DNA of 64,000 nucleotides. Source: Spisula solida (Eukaryota > Mollusca > Bivalvia > Venerida > Mactridae). Below, in pieces: positions 1 to 12,649 of this stretch. Position numbers and translations under genes: made by a program. Positions within the stretch are counted from its first letter, which is position 1. Every line of letters begins with the position of its first letter. The stretch spans positions 41,457,822-41,521,821 of the forward strand of contig OX365955.1 in assembly GCA_947247005.1 (NCBI GenBank), written 5' to 3'. Under the pieces are notes generated by a model. It did no database searches. It was given only the letters and a program-made list of their open reading frames with translations, and was not told the DNA's origin.

Positions 1-339
1 ATATATGTTTATAAATTAGATATGTGCATGCAATGTTATGTCATGTTATATTCAGTTTATTTTATTGGCATAAGAACATGTACCTTAAACACTAGGTGAC
101 AGGCACATTAACAGAATATAATGTACAAAAGTGTGCAATAAACAAACTAACATAACAAAATTTTACAAAAACATTTCACTGAGAACACCAAAACTGACGT
201 GTTATGTTAAATTAATATAGTACTAAAAATCGATTGTGTATTTCAATCCTGGTTTTAATGAAATCATCCCATCAGTGTTGAGTTGTCGTCCTTTTCCATG
301 CGTATACCATAGTGGCAATGACTGAGGAAAGTGTCATCC
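1..339. other. AT-rich non-coding DNA, nothing recognised
   Basis: No open frame of interest, tandem repeat or terminal inverted repeat was seen here. It is AT-rich intergenic sequence leading into the dispersed repeat copy that starts near 340. Confidence 0.5.
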
Positions 340-1320
340 TTAAATTTGATGATTTTTTAACACGATAGATCTTGAACACAAAACTATAATAACAAATCGG
401 ATAGGAAGGTTCCACTCAACAGAAACAGCAGAACAAGTTTTAGCAACCAAAAGCTGAATGCCCTTGATGAATGACCTAGTTTCATCAGAACAATGGTTGA
501 AATACCAAATTTTAGCTGTCTGAAGTCCTATTAAGTTAAAGAATAACTGGTAATAAAAAGCTGAATACCATACTTTCAGCTGAATGACGTACTGAATAAA
601 AGGCGATGACAATACATACATGTATTATATAAGTTCGTAATAAATTGCTACAGTTTTTGTCAGTGCTTCAATCTCTCGATTTGATGTTACAGTAATAGAA
701 AACATGTGGTAATGTAACTGTAAAAAATACATGTTACGGTTAACATACACGTCTAGAAGACATCACACCTAATAATAGATCTGACTTGTAACCAGGTATG
801 TGGAGGCAATAATTTGTGTCTTTGGGAATATGATTACTGTAATGTCTGAGTGTGACGAATTGCGTATAAACGAACTAAGTCTAGTTAATATGTTTAAAAC
901 GATCTGAAGTCACCTTGAATGCAGGCTAGATGAAAATGTTTCAAACGAATTCGGTTTTATTTACTCCTTATTGGACATTTTGATTGAGAAAAGTTGTGAA
1001 AGACAGAAACATTTTAACGCAATTAATTGTAGCGTCTTTCTGTGGTAATGGAGATGTATCACCTAACATGTCTTTGTTTGAAAGTATGGCAATTTGCAAA
1101 GTACGCCTAACTAATCACTTACATATTTTGTATGAGATATGTATATCAGTTATACTATGTTAAAACGTGAACAAATTTGCATTGTGCCACATCCATAGGA
1201 TCTGTCATGAATTGTCTATAAAATTACATATTTTTCAAATGAGATTAGAAAGCACAAGTTATTACGAGCTCAAAACCTGTTTTTTCTAGACGAGTTAAAT
1301 AAATGGTAATCTCAAATACG
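340..1320 (+). repeat. Diverged dispersed segment, copy 1 (matches 22.2-23.23 kb)
   Basis: This stretch aligns in the same orientation with 22,205-23,230. Shared blocks include AAACGAATTCGGTTTTATT, GCGTCTTTCTGTGGTAATGG and TAGACGAGTTAAATAAATG near the right end. The left part (about 390-440) also carries the degraded GGAAGG..CACTCAAC..AACAGC block that flanks the 53-bp minisatellite family elsewhere. The copies differ by many substitutions and small indels, so this is an old duplication or large repeat family. The minus-strand frame at 340-621 has no recognisable protein features and is not called as a gene. Confidence 0.7.
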
Positions 1321-2550
1321 ACAAGGATCGGATTAAATTGATAACATTTCCATCGTTACCGGGTCCAGACATCGTTCGAAATCACCAATTACACTATATA
1401 TATATTTATATATATTCACAACGGACGATTATGTAGCACCTTAAGGTGTGAAATCAATTGTGCAGTGGTGAGAGGATGTAACATCAAACTACGGAATATA
1501 AAAACAGTAAGATGATGTATCACATTTGAAGATACAGCAAGCAATCGGTTCACCTAAACAAGATACGTTTTAAGACACAAACACAACACACTAAATTAAT
1601 CAAATTTTATATACGAGTCAATAGTGATAAGTGACTTGTTGACTTCAATTTAAGATAAACAAGCAAATTCAAATTGGTACAATGTAAAGAGTACGAAGTG
1701 ACTCATTAATTAATTTACTTCGTATACAAATTTAAATTTAGGCCGATTGTTAGACACTTTCTAGAACGTTTCTATTAATCACTCACAATACCTCCGTCCT
1801 GATATATCAGCCACTACCAGAGTTTGATTGATAACAAGTAACATATGAAGTCGCTTTGTCATCTTACATTTATCTTGTTATTTCTTTGTTTATGGGCATG
1901 GCTTGTGGCCTTTGATTTGTGTTTGTTCTGATTTTAAGCTCCAAAACAGTCAACAAAAATAATTTTTAAACTTAAATAATCAAACAAAGTGGTAAATTTC
2001 TCATAATTCGACATGTTTGTCGTTAAAGCATTTTCATACACAGCAAACAATTTATACAGTGGTGTGCCTTTCGAGCCTTGTTGTTTAAGATGAGTGTTGT
2101 CTTCCCTATTAGATTTGCTATTACATGTACCTTTTGTATGCGCTTTGTCAGTTTTGCTCGGGTATGGCTGTTGAATGACGGAGATACAAGTGAGCACATA
2201 TGCGGGCGGACGATCATGATGTATAACACATTGCAATATTCATTTCCAGTTTCATGATTGTTCACGATCCACCTAGTAGTTTCTGAGTCATTGATGCGGA
2301 CAAACATTGCTATCAATTAATGTGCAATAACCCAAGAGCTAGTGATCCAGTCGAAAACACTTACAACTAATCGCGTTGTGGTATGACAGAAAACATTCAC
2401 AATTGGTTAAAACAGGAATGTTGTATTTCGATATCTCTTATATTGTGTGTATCTTTATCTAGTATATCGGTATCGTTTGGTGATTTATTGTTTTATTGGT
2501 TCTCTCCAATGCGAGAATTATGATGCAACAACAACCGTTTCTCGTGTTTG
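1321..2550. other. AT-rich non-coding DNA before the mariner relic
   Basis: Short open frames occur on both strands (about 100 codons or fewer), but none has a recognisable motif, splice context or similarity to another part of the window. No terminal inverted repeats were found. Confidence 0.45.
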
Positions 2551-2552
2551 TA

Positions 2553-3872
2553 CGAGGGTTGTTCAAATTGGAATGCAAGTGATGCTATATCTTTCTTGTA
2601 TCAATGATTGTTTAAGAATAGTTAGCTGTATATCAAAGAACATTGAATTAGCTTTAAATTGATACCTCACATTTTAAAATCCGTTCAGTGTAGCTGTAAC
2701 AACAGGTCAATGAACACTGTCTACTCGTGTATACTAATGCTTAAATTATTGGGAAAATGTCACTTTTTTCTGGCCAAATTCGGTGCTATTTTAGAATCGT
2801 TGTTTTTTTAATGCGGGAGCAAATACAATATTTTACATAACATGATTGGTGAAATGGTGGCATGTTATGTCTTTTTCATCAACTACTTGATAGTTTACGC
2901 AATTTAAAAGTGGTGTAATTTTATTTGGAAAGGAACCCCATGAACGCCATCCAAATACCGCAATATTCTATAAAAGGGTTGCGAAAATCATATTTGTTTT
3001 GGAAACTGGTGGAATGTGTACAACTAGGCAAGTAGCTCAATGTGTTGGCACATCATTAGGAGCTATTCATACAATTATCAAACATATTACACAAAATAGG
3101 ACGATAAGTATTCTTTGGATACCCCTATCTGCATAGAGACGCCAGCACATATGCCCTTGCAAACTGTCCACAAAATATTTGAAACCAGTTTCTAGATAAA
3201 AAAAAATCGACCGTTTGCAAATGTAATGACCATAAACGAGACATGGGTTCATTTTTCACCCATGCGACAGATCCTTAAACAAATATGGGCCAGCAAAGAC
3301 AGAACAAAAGTATACATTGCCAAACGCACCATGGGCGCCAGTAGAAATGTACACCTTTTTCTATATAAACCAAGTTTCTACCATTGAATTTGGTGTATAA
3401 AATAGACAATGGGTAAATGCCAAGCTTGAATAAGAAAGATTCCTTCAGAAATTGAAGAAATACTCCGACAATCGCTCTCAAACCACATGTTTGGAGGATG
3501 ACATGCTATTGCAGAGCAATGGGCCTCCACCTGCAGACTTTTTGAGACGCGTGAAGGTTCTTGAGCTTTCCGACCATCCCGATTTGTCAGGCAATGTCCA
3601 TTGTGATCTTTATTTGTTCTAAACGACTCTTAAATTGCAATGTCGGAAGAAATATCAGATACGTTAAGATCTCGGTTTGGCACGTGTCCAGTATATGCAC
3701 AATGACCCTATGAATGATAATAAAATCTCATTTTAAAAATGGAATATCTGAATGAAACTTCGCGTATATACCGAAGATGAATACTGCAATAGGACCAAAG
3801 GCTAGTTTCAATAAAATCTATTAAGGAAATAAATGTATGGGCTTAGTTGCATTCCAATTTGAACAGCCCTCG
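2553..3872 (+). mobile_element. Mariner-type DNA transposon relic with TA target duplication
   Basis: The element is 1,320 bp, a normal mariner length. Its ends are an inverted pair of about 26 bp: CGAGGGTTGTTCAAATTGGA at the left and the complementary TCCAATTTGAACAGCCCTCG at the right. TA dinucleotides flank both ends (2551-2552 and 3873-3874), the canonical mariner target duplication. The inside carries a broken mariner transposase on the + strand (separate entry). Ends of the form CGAGGGTTGTTCAA are known for the mariner family. The many stops in the reading frame show a dead copy. Confidence 0.9.
3008..3690 (+). pseudogene. Decayed mariner transposase
   Basis: Translated pieces in shifting + frames recall the mariner transposase in the right order. 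Near 3008-3130 there is a helix-turn-helix-like stretch (TTRQVAQCVGTSLGAIHTII, followed by ISILWIP, the usual WVPH region). Near 3230-3290 comes TINETWVHFSP, matching the family block around the first catalytic Asp; here Asp is replaced by Asn (NETW instead of DETW). Near 3560-3620 a piece reads LELSDHPDLSGNVHCDLYLF, matching the LEHPPYSPDLAPCDYxLF block that carries the last catalytic Asp. Stops and frameshifts separate the pieces, so no functional enzyme can be made. Confidence 0.85.
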
Positions 3873-3874
3873 TA

Positions 3875-4630
3875 GATGAGCTGAGTTTGTAAGGAGAGTA
3901 GACTCGCAAAGTACGCGAGTAATTGCTGTCTGAAATTTTTAATAGTGTTTATGCTACATGTACGTGCTATTTGATAGACATAAATGTATTAATCATACAA
4001 ACAACCGATTAAGAACTAATTATTTTGCATTGTCCTGATTTTACAAAGGGTTTATCTAATTTCCTTTGTCGGTTCAAGTATCTCATATTTTGATTTAGTC
4101 TGGTCTTACAATAGGTAATCGAATCTTGACATAAACGGACGTTGTAAATGTAGTTCAGGCGTGGGAATAATAATGGTGTGATATTAACAAACCCAGAGCA
4201 AACGTTGTATCAAATTGTGGAATTGGTAAGAGTCAGTACAGTCCAAGTCAAAGGTGAAACTACCTCTAATTTACGTAGATACACATCGTACTTCCAAATG
4301 ATCCAGTGTCTGTTTTTGAGTAATTGATCAGCTTAACAGACATTTCAACATTTTTCTCTGTGATGTATGACGATACTGGGTACAAGTTCTATTACTTCCA
4401 TAGATCTGATTCTGCTAATTTCACATTCGTTTGAGTGTCAAGCATTTAAATTGAAATATCCTTCCCTAAATAGCAATATTTACAATAATTGCATTTGATG
4501 AGTGGCCTATTGAGGGAAGTCTGTTGCAAATGATTTAAATATTTCCAAACAATATTTCTTTCTAGTTAGAACAGACAAAGCGTCTGTAACAACTTGATAT
4601 GATTAGCTGATTTAACGTAATTGTGTTGCT
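3875..4630. other. Non-coding DNA, nothing recognised
   Basis: AT-rich sequence without a usable open frame, tandem repeat or inverted-repeat termini. It separates the mariner relic from the next dispersed repeat block. Confidence 0.45.
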
Positions 4631-4639
4631 TTACGCATA

Positions 4640-5060
4640 CATTCGTCTAACAGCATGCGGTCTGTATTTCATAATTGTTTGTTCAAAGTAACCCAGTTTG
4701 TTTTTCCCTACAATGTTTTATTACCATCTTAATTATTAATTTTCGACCCCAACATCAATATTAATTCAGTAAGACTGCGGAAATTGCTTTGATATTTGCA
4801 TTGAAAGCACTGTTAGTTGCATTATTTTAAATCAAACTAATCAAATTACTCTCTCACAGCACAATTTATGAAATGATAACAGGGCAGTGAACCTAGCAGG
4901 TCGGTTTTATTTCATTGTGTAATACATCCTTGTTTAATTCAGCATGAGCTGACAATGCATACAATAGAAAACACTTATAATGGGTCAATAATGCTGTGTT
5001 TTGCTATTGTTATATAGACTGCTCAAGTTTGACATCAAACTATTTTTCCAAAGTGCTTCT
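4640..5060 (+). repeat. Dispersed segment, second block (matches 20.96-21.43 kb)
   Basis: Aligns directly with 20,965-21,430: shared strings include ATTTGCATTGAAAGC, CATGCGGT.TGTA, CAAAGCACAATT-like and GACTCATTGAGA. With the 340-1320 and 22.2-23.2 kb match, it shows that the first 6 kb and the 21-23.4 kb interval hold diverged copies of the same blocks. In both places this block comes just before the minisatellite locus (5.44 kb here, 22.08 kb there). Confidence 0.7.
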
Positions 5061-5444
5061 TAAGTAAATTGAGACTCATTGAGATTGGCGAATCTAAAAG
5101 CAATATATCTATATATACAAAAGAAGATCATAAAGATAGAAAAAATGAACAAGTAGTAACAGTACAAGCTTATGTATGTATAATCAATTGTTAAACAGTA
5201 CAAGCGCTTCAAAATTGGACATTGTATATTACACTCAGGATAATGAGAAATGCGGGAAAATTTGGTATATTCAACAAACTTTAAGGTGGATTAATCAGAT
5301 GGGCACGATCGATCAGTGATGTTTTGATTTAGTAATTGTCAAATCAATTTGGCATCAGTTGACAAAACAGATTAATGTTTCTAAATATCACATTATCCTG
5401 GGCGCAATGTAACTCACTATATACTATAAACACATTGTATTTTT

Positions 5445-5945
5445 TATTATGTATTCTGTGCTCGGCTTGTTCGGTTGGCTATGTGTCTTGTGTGTGTTTT
5501 ATGTATTCTGTGCTCGGCTTGTTCGGTTGGCATTGTATCTTGTGTGTTTTTTATGTATTCTGTGCTCGGCTTGTTCGGTTGGCATTGTGTCTTGTGTGTT
5601 TTTTATGTATTCTGTGCTCGGCTTGTTCGGTTGGCATTGTGTCTTGTGTGTTTTTTATGTATTCTGTGCTCGGCTTGTTCGGTTGGCATTGTGTCGTGTG
5701 TGTTTTTTATCTATTCTGTGCTCGGCTTGTTCGGTTGGCACTGTGTCTTGTGTGTTTTTTATGTATTCTGTGCTCGGCTTGTTCGGTTGGCATTGTGTCT
5801 TGTGTGTTTTTATGTATTCTGTGCTCGGCTTGTTCGGTTGGCATTGTGTCTTGTGTGTTTTTATGTATTCTGTGCTCGGCTTGTTCGGTTGGCATTCTGT
5901 ATTGTGTGTTGTTATTTTGTGCTCGGATGGTTAAGCTGAGTGTTT
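5445..5945 (+). repeat. 53-bp minisatellite, nine units plus a degenerate end
   Basis: A tandem array with unit core TCTGTGCTCGGCTTGTTCGG followed by TTGGCATTGTGTCTTGTGTG and a T-rich run. The first units are 53-54 bp; the last ones are about 51 bp because the T run is shorter. The final unit ends as GTGCTCGGATGGTTAAGCTG, which joins the flank seen in dispersed copies at 22.1, 28.2 and 58.0 kb. The unit lacks stop codons in several frames, so three overlapping open frames of 154-194 codons arise; they encode only repeats of the same Cys/Val/Leu-rich string and are not taken as a gene. Confidence 0.93.
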
Positions 5946-5989
5946 CATTCACTGTTTGACTCAATATTATCTTTTTGTAATGTTTTGAG

Positions 5990-7530
5990 TAGTTGTTTTT
6001 GTACAATTTGCAATGTTTTGTCTGGTTGTGTAACTATGATTATGTTCGCTAATTTGCTACTCATCATTTTAAATTCATCAACCAATCAAAAACAGATCGT
6101 GTTTATAAGATTACTGATATTTCTAAGAATCTGTGCGTACTTGCCTTTGCACTGTCATTTTTTATAAATCACGCTACCATAACATAATTTGCATTTTGAT
6201 GTATCTTTTTATTTGAGTGCACACTACTTACTGATACGAAGATTGCTAAAAACAAAGAAAACTAATTTAACACAACTATAGCTTCAGATATGATATGATA
6301 CATGTTACAAAGCTGTTATGTTGCAAATAATTTCCCCATCATGTACATTTTTATGATCCTACAAATGAGCATTTGGAAACCAATATAGATATTACACAGG
6401 ACTTCGTGGTACATATATATCGGTAAATGCTTCTATTGAAATAAAACATTGATTTCTTTGTTTTTCCGCTAATATGTACCTGAAATGGGAATGTGTGGGA
6501 AACAATGGAGACAATTTTCTGGGCCCTAAATTACAACCACTTAATCTCAGCACTCAACACTTAAATATTGAAAATGTGATATGAGCCATTGTTTGTCCTA
6601 GATGGCATATTTAGATGAGGAAAAGATATAAAATTGTTAAATGAGTGTTGAAAATAACATTTGATACAGTTTCGTTGTCATTATGTTCTATTTATGTGGT
6701 ATATATATCACTATTAAATCTGTGCCACACTCATCACTCAGGCTCATAAATGACATTTATAGCTTCTTAGAAATACACTTAAGTTCACTATATATATACG
6801 TATATCTATTAACTATTTAAATATTATTATTAACTACGTCAGCCGCGACATCATAATATCAATCTATAAAATGTTTGTTCCCTATGTTTTATTTAATATC
6901 ATGTCAGTTATAACGTACTTATCAATGTTACTCTTAATTGGACCGGCATGTCATGTAATTTTAAAGCGGAGTTGAGTTAAATAGTGTAAATACAAAATGC
7001 ATGCTGTTTCACTATGATGTTACAACGTCAAGTTAATTTGTTTAATAGTTCATGTATTAAAACGGTGCAAATATTGGTCAATCATTTTGAACATTAAATT
7101 TTGTCTTTGATTTTCAATGCTGTATGTTGATATAAATGTGTTAAATCGATGAAATCTGCGTTTTTATTTCATATGTAAGAATTATAAATACAAAATTATT
7201 TAGTTGATATAATACAAGTAATCTATTTGTGATAATCATTTTAATGTTTTATTAGATTATGAGGCTTTTAATGTTGCTTTTATAGGAATAGATTGTTTTC
7301 TTCCAAAAACAGTCTTAGTGTGTGCAGTTATTAAAGAAAGGTTAAAAGTAATTAACTACATCGCAAATATGACAAATTGAATGAGCTGCTAGTTTCCTTT
7401 GCTTTGGAAATGCATTGCTTATCGGTTTCGACACGTTTGACATGAAAGCAGAGTTGGTCGCAAGTTTTGTTTCTATAAAATATGAAAGCGAAATTAGTTT
7501 TGTAGCTATTTTGGTAAAATGTAGCGACTG
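5990..7530. other. AT-rich non-coding DNA
   Basis: Only short random frames and brief alternating TA runs (for example 6412-6420 and 6790-6806). No element ends or coding motifs recognised. Confidence 0.45.
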
Positions 7531-7534
7531 TTTT

Positions 7535-7950
7535 GTATAAATAAAAAACGATAAATGACAAATCGGAATAGTTAGAGGCAGCTCTTAACAGAAACAGAAG
7601 ATATACGACATAAAACATATGCAAAAACAAGAAAATCCCAGATTACAAGTGAATGCCACAAGTACAATGTTTAACATAAATCTGAACAAAACAATGAAAC
7701 TGAACTGGTAAAAAGAATGTTACTATCAATAGTGCCATGCGTATATATTACTGCAATGATAAATATAGTTTAATGCTCAACCCATCTTTTAAATATTGAA
7801 CATTTATTTACTGTTTGTATGTATATATTTACTGCGCCATAATAACAGTTTAAGATCGGACAGGGAAGGAAGTATTCAACAGAAACAGAAAAGGGATCAC
7901 AAAGGCAGTCCACTCGTAAGCATTCGCCGAAATGTCGATCAAAGCATTTA
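7535..7950 (-). repeat. Degraded flanks of the minisatellite repeat family
   Basis: Two short pieces, near 7553-7600 (AAATCGGAATAG..AGGCAGCTCTTAACAGAAACAGAA) and 7853-7890 (AAGATCGGACAGGGAAGGAA..TATTCAACAGAAACAG), resemble the AGTCAGACAGGGAAGGCAGC..ACTCAACTTAACCAGCC flank at 58.04 kb. They look like old copies of the same dispersed repeat without an expanded array. Confidence 0.55.
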
Positions 7951-10617
7951 GGACTTCGTGTAATTGAATAATGCAAACGTTAAATACGAGTTAATAAATC
8001 ATGGAATATTTAAATCGACACATATTTGATTGTTGCAGTATTTATACTTTACATTTATATTTATACTTTTTAGTGTATTTACACATACAAACTTACATGT
8101 CGATAGAATAATTTTAAGTATATTCCGATTCACTGACCTTACTTGTTTTACAAACATCGTTTTACATAAATAATTTAAATTACTCCCACACACCGCTTGT
8201 TGAAATGTCAATTGTTGGATGATCAAGTACTTGACAACAGCATTCAAAATGTTATTATTTTTACGCCGTTTAGAGCGCAATAGCATGGTTACTTTAATGT
8301 TTTGTGATATGAAATACATATGAAATAGCAAGTAAAATAGTAATTGCCACCGAGATATCTAGAGATATTGTCAAGTACATGTGGAAGTGCAAGTTGATTA
8401 TGTTGAATAGTCTTATGGCTTATATGTCTTCTTATTGTGTTCCTTTCTGTCAGTGTGGCCACACAGATTATGACACCTCAACTCAATGCTTTCAAAATTA
8501 CAAGACTTATATTCGCATCAAACTACAAACACGAAACATCATTATAATGCATAACCGGTACTAACAAGTATTTCGTGCAAAGGACGGGGGCGTACAATAA
8601 GAACTTTGTGAATTTATATTTTCAGCAAACCAGCAAAACCTATTCTGTAATTCACACATGTTTGACATCCTGTAACGTGGAATTTCAAATCATTTAAGTT
8701 TTTTTTCAATTGGTAGGTAAGTTTTCAATGAAGTAATAAAGGCAGCTTTCGTTCTGTTAACACAATAAGCAATCTATGTATGTGTTTTATGTGTGCATAA
8801 CATGTGGTATTTGTTGATTGACTTCATCCGATGTCTCATCATGCTAATCACACACTGGTGACACTACATATTAGGGTTAAATAAATTACTACATTTTTCG
8901 GATGATGGTACATGTATATTAGCTGTAGCGGTTCAAAGACATCAAACATATATGTGAGTATAAAAGCATATGCCACTTGTTAATAAACACATTTTGAACG
9001 CGACAAACCGATGTATAACGTAGTTATACAACCATGCGAGACATTCGCTAGTCTTATTGGGTATTGGTCCTCGATTTTACTACTGACGCAAATGGTGTTG
9101 AAGGCATATACATACATGTCGCTATAAAGCTTTAGCATCTTTCTGGAGTATTTAGGCCTTATGTTGTGTTTCTAAATTATGGTAAGTTGCAAAGCATGTA
9201 TAATAATAATGGAAAATATTCAATATAATGATTTCTGTGTGGCAATGTTTTAGTTTTCCATGTAGAGTACAAACTCCGTATTGTAATGGCTATTGCTTTG
9301 ATAATTCACCTGATGGACTGGGGACCTATAAGAAAACTCCTGTGAGCTTTGCTTGAAATTAGCAGTGTCGGTCGGTAAAGTGGAGACTTCGATATAAATT
9401 GAGGACGAAACAAGACGAAGCACGACATATGTTGAAACTTAGGGAATTCTACTTTTTTATAGCCAAGACTAGGTCATAATGTTGTTGTACAATATCAGGT
9501 AACATTACATATACATGTATAAAGGTACGAAAATGCTATCGACAATAATACAATCAAATTAAAGCATTATGATAAAATACAATACATTTACCAGAGCTAA
9601 TGAATTAAAATAACATGTATATAACATGATGTTATTTAAAGTTCATTATATTACAGTGATAAACGAATTGCAAGATTATCTTGTACAATGTTCAAAACAA
9701 TAAAAAACAATTTCAGGTGAGTTTTCGGTTTTTTTCTTGGAAATGTCAATAGACTCTGTGTTTCTAATTTCAATTGGACAATTGTCCAACACACCTGGGA
9801 CCAATCGTTCCAAACCTTCTGTTATTGAAAGTCTTATATTTGTTTAAAAGAACGACATAACAACAGTCGGACACAACAGAAGATCTCAAACTTTACCTTG
9901 CAGGAACGTGTGGATTCAAAAGTGCTATCAGATATGGTGCTGCCTTGCCTACATAATAGTTATATTTCAAACTTAATAGTTTGGTTTTAATCTTAGCTTT
10001 AACCGAAACCAATGCAGCTAAAAGCTGTCATATTTATCCCACGGAGACAATAATAGTTGTAAAAATATCATCTTCAAAGTACAAAATGTAGACGGTTTAA
10101 TATTTGAAGAAATTACTGATAAAAAAATAAAGTCACAGACGGAACACATTTGACGAATGGGGTTAAGACAGTGCATTAACATAAAACCTTAAACAGCTTG
10201 CGTATGTTATTTTTAACCCATTCGACCTCAGGCAAGCTCTTTGTAAGTGCGCTTTGGGTCTAGAAGGTCATTATATTGTATAAATGAGTTATAGATAATG
10301 TTAGAAGTTTCAAAGAGATGAATAAAAAATATCAACGAAATGCGAACTTTATTATTCGGTTGGATTATAACTTCACAACGGAAACACCCGCATTTATTCC
10401 CATTAATCTGACAGAACACAACAACAGGGATTGTCATGACGTAATACAAGTGAGCTTACTGAAAACGAACGTCATGTAAATGTTTCCAGAAAACAATGTA
10501 ATTTCTTCATTAAAATGCGAATTTCGCAACGTAAACCTGATTTCTTTTTTAACGCTCTTTAACATTCAAAACAAAAAGCATGTGCTTGCTTTGGAGTTCA
10601 ACAGACATAAGAGTGAA
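7951..10617. other. Non-coding DNA with two short dispersed repeat matches
   Basis: No gene recognised. 8790-8870 (core TTGTTGATTGACTTCATC) matches 22,605-22,680. 10,360-10,535, with ATTATTCGGTTGGATTATA and a TTCATTAAAATG string, matches 27,200-27,370. Both are collinear fragments of larger diverged duplications. Small frames on either strand show no domain. Confidence 0.5.
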
Positions 10618-11293
10618 CAGTCTAACTTGTATTTAGCGACCACCCTGGGGAAGGTCTGAATACGATTGCTTAACGGAATGGTCGTTTAAAACAAATGTAA
10701 GAAACATCGAGGGTTATTAACGAATTTCCGACTTTAGGCTGTCCGAATACTATTCAACTTCAATTGATAAACATTAGTGTGTACATATGTTTTATGATGA
10801 TTCTATACTTCTATGCATCTTATTTATATGCATTTTATTGATCATTTTAATAAACTTACTCATATATTACACAATGCTATTAATTTAAGTCAGTTTTGCT
10901 TGCACGTTGTTGTTGTTGTTGCACTCGAAGAAAATCGTATAAAAATCATCTGTATGCAATGCCCTACGAACACAATGATGATTATCAATGCTGTTGATTG
11001 GGGCCAAGTAAACAAAAGACAAACTCCGACGTGTGAACAAACAATGATTTAAGACGAGATATAAAGGAATTAACAACCTGTCACTACAGACGACCAGTGA
11101 TTTACACATATCTTTTTGGGAGCTTAATGCAATTTTGCCAATCAATTTTCGGCTTAAACAGTGGTCGCTGGTCGCGTAAGACAAAAGTCGCTTAATACAG
11201 TAGAAAATAGAGCAAATATGGTCGGGAGGAATTGAAACCGGTCATTTAAGACAAAGGTCGCTTAATACGCGTGGTCGCTAGTACAAGTGACTG
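10618..11293. mobile_element. Non-autonomous DNA transposon with CAGTC..GCGACCAC ends
   Basis: The left end reads CAGTCTAACTTGTATTTAGC then GACCACC. The right end is complementary: GTGGTCGCTAGTACAAGTGA then CTG, followed by TA at 11,294-11,295. The left flank has lost the TA (reads AA). Inside the right half the string GTCGCTTAATAC occurs twice (near 11,188 and 11,268) as part of a subterminal repeat. Length 676 bp with no transposase frame. The CAGT start and the TA on one side suggest the Tc1/mariner group; that assignment is an inference. Confidence 0.7.
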
Positions 11294-11455
11294 TACTTTT
11301 GAATACGAGCATAGTCTGAAATGATAAATGAAAATATGTCGAGTCGCATAACTGATTCCTTGGTTACAAGAGGTAAACACATGATCCTTAATAATCCTTG
11401 AGACTTGTCCATGGCTGGATACATGTTTAATAATTCACCTTAATATATTACATCA
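11294..11455. other. Single-copy-looking spacer
   Basis: Short non-coding gap between the CAGTC-ended element and the start of the tandem-duplicated unit. Nothing recognised. Confidence 0.4.
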
Positions 11456-11627
11456 CATCGATAGGTTTATGTTATGGCCAAATTAAACAATTGTAAGTAC
11501 GAGAAGCAATTAAGTCAAAGACAGATGGCAGCGAAATTGTACATTGTAGGTATCAATAGCAACTTTCAATGTTATATGCATAATTCCAGAAAATTGCGAT
11601 GTTCGTCAGTTCAGTGCAAAGGAAAAC
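11456..11627 (+). repeat. Tandem duplication unit A, left part (split by insertion)
   Basis: Starts CATCGATAGGTTTATGTTAT and matches unit B (20,361-20,525) almost base for base apart from a few substitutions and one small indel. It ends with GGAAAAC (11,621-11,627), the 7-bp sequence that is repeated after the 8.4-kb insertion at 20,005-20,011. The rest of unit A is at 20,012-20,360. Confidence 0.92.
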
Positions 11628-12649
11628 CACAGGCCTAAGAAATTATATCACAAAATACAGAGTTTTGAAATTCCCCATCTTCCATTACTATACTATATAT
11701 AATAGACAGGTTGGCAACGCTTTTTTCCGGTCCCTACAGGAATCCACTATTTAACGCATCACCGGGCCGGGAAACGGTTGCAATCTGGTCTAGATGTATT
11801 TTACTACATGAAACAATCAATTTATCTACCATTTAGCTTGTTATAAGTTATATTTCAGGTATTTCGTTTTTATATCGGTGGTTCCGATTCCATGACTGTC
11901 GGCCATTTGTTGACAAAATAGTTCCCACTTTAAATACGCATGGAACGAATGGGATGCGGCTATTTCGTAACCAGGCTGAATCGTAACCGTCCATTTCGGC
12001 TATTTCGTAATTGGTTTAAATTGTTTTGCATAACATTTTCATTACGCGTTTTATTTTATCACCACTGTCTATTACACTCAAACTGAAAACAGATTGTGAT
12101 ACAAGTACTACTCCAAATTTACTTAATTTAAACACAAAAGTTTACTCCATGGTGCCCAAATAATGACTTACGTATTTATACGGAGGCACGGATTTCATGG
12201 TTACCAGTGAACAGGATACAGAGCACCGACCTAGACACACAAAAGCTATAATTTTACGAATTGTTCTTGTTTTGTGTATGCTCTTTGAGTTGGTGCAGAT
12301 AAATTTTTATCTCGTATGCGCGAGTGCGCATGCGCCGATGATACTGTTAAGAAGCACGGATGTACGAGACAACAGGATAGTGGCTCTTTCTTACATGGGC
12401 CTACACGCAACATAGAGCGACTATTTAGTTCTGGGATTTAAAAGTAACTGACGATATTAAGCTAACTAGTCGAGCATCAATAGGCACTATACCGTTTAAA
12501 AAAACATTTTCATAACTTAACAGCGTACGCTTTATTTACGCTGTTATTAATAATTGTTATAAGAACGTACGGCAAATGTCCCATTTTCTCAAGTTACGTC
12601 TGAGAAAAATAATCATGAGACAGTCGATATAGGATAATGATACCTCGTC

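Noticed and set aside
5375..5959. Three overlapping + frames of 154-194 codons rich in Cys, Val and Leu
   Set aside because: All three are translations of the 53-bp minisatellite; the unit lacks stops in several frames, peptides are pure repeats, and other copies of the unit are not open.
12197..12415. 72-codon + frame with a hydrophobic stretch, possible small membrane protein
   Set aside because: Located in the non-autonomous 8.4-kb element, no similarity or promoter context beyond one NRF-1-like palindrome inside the frame itself.
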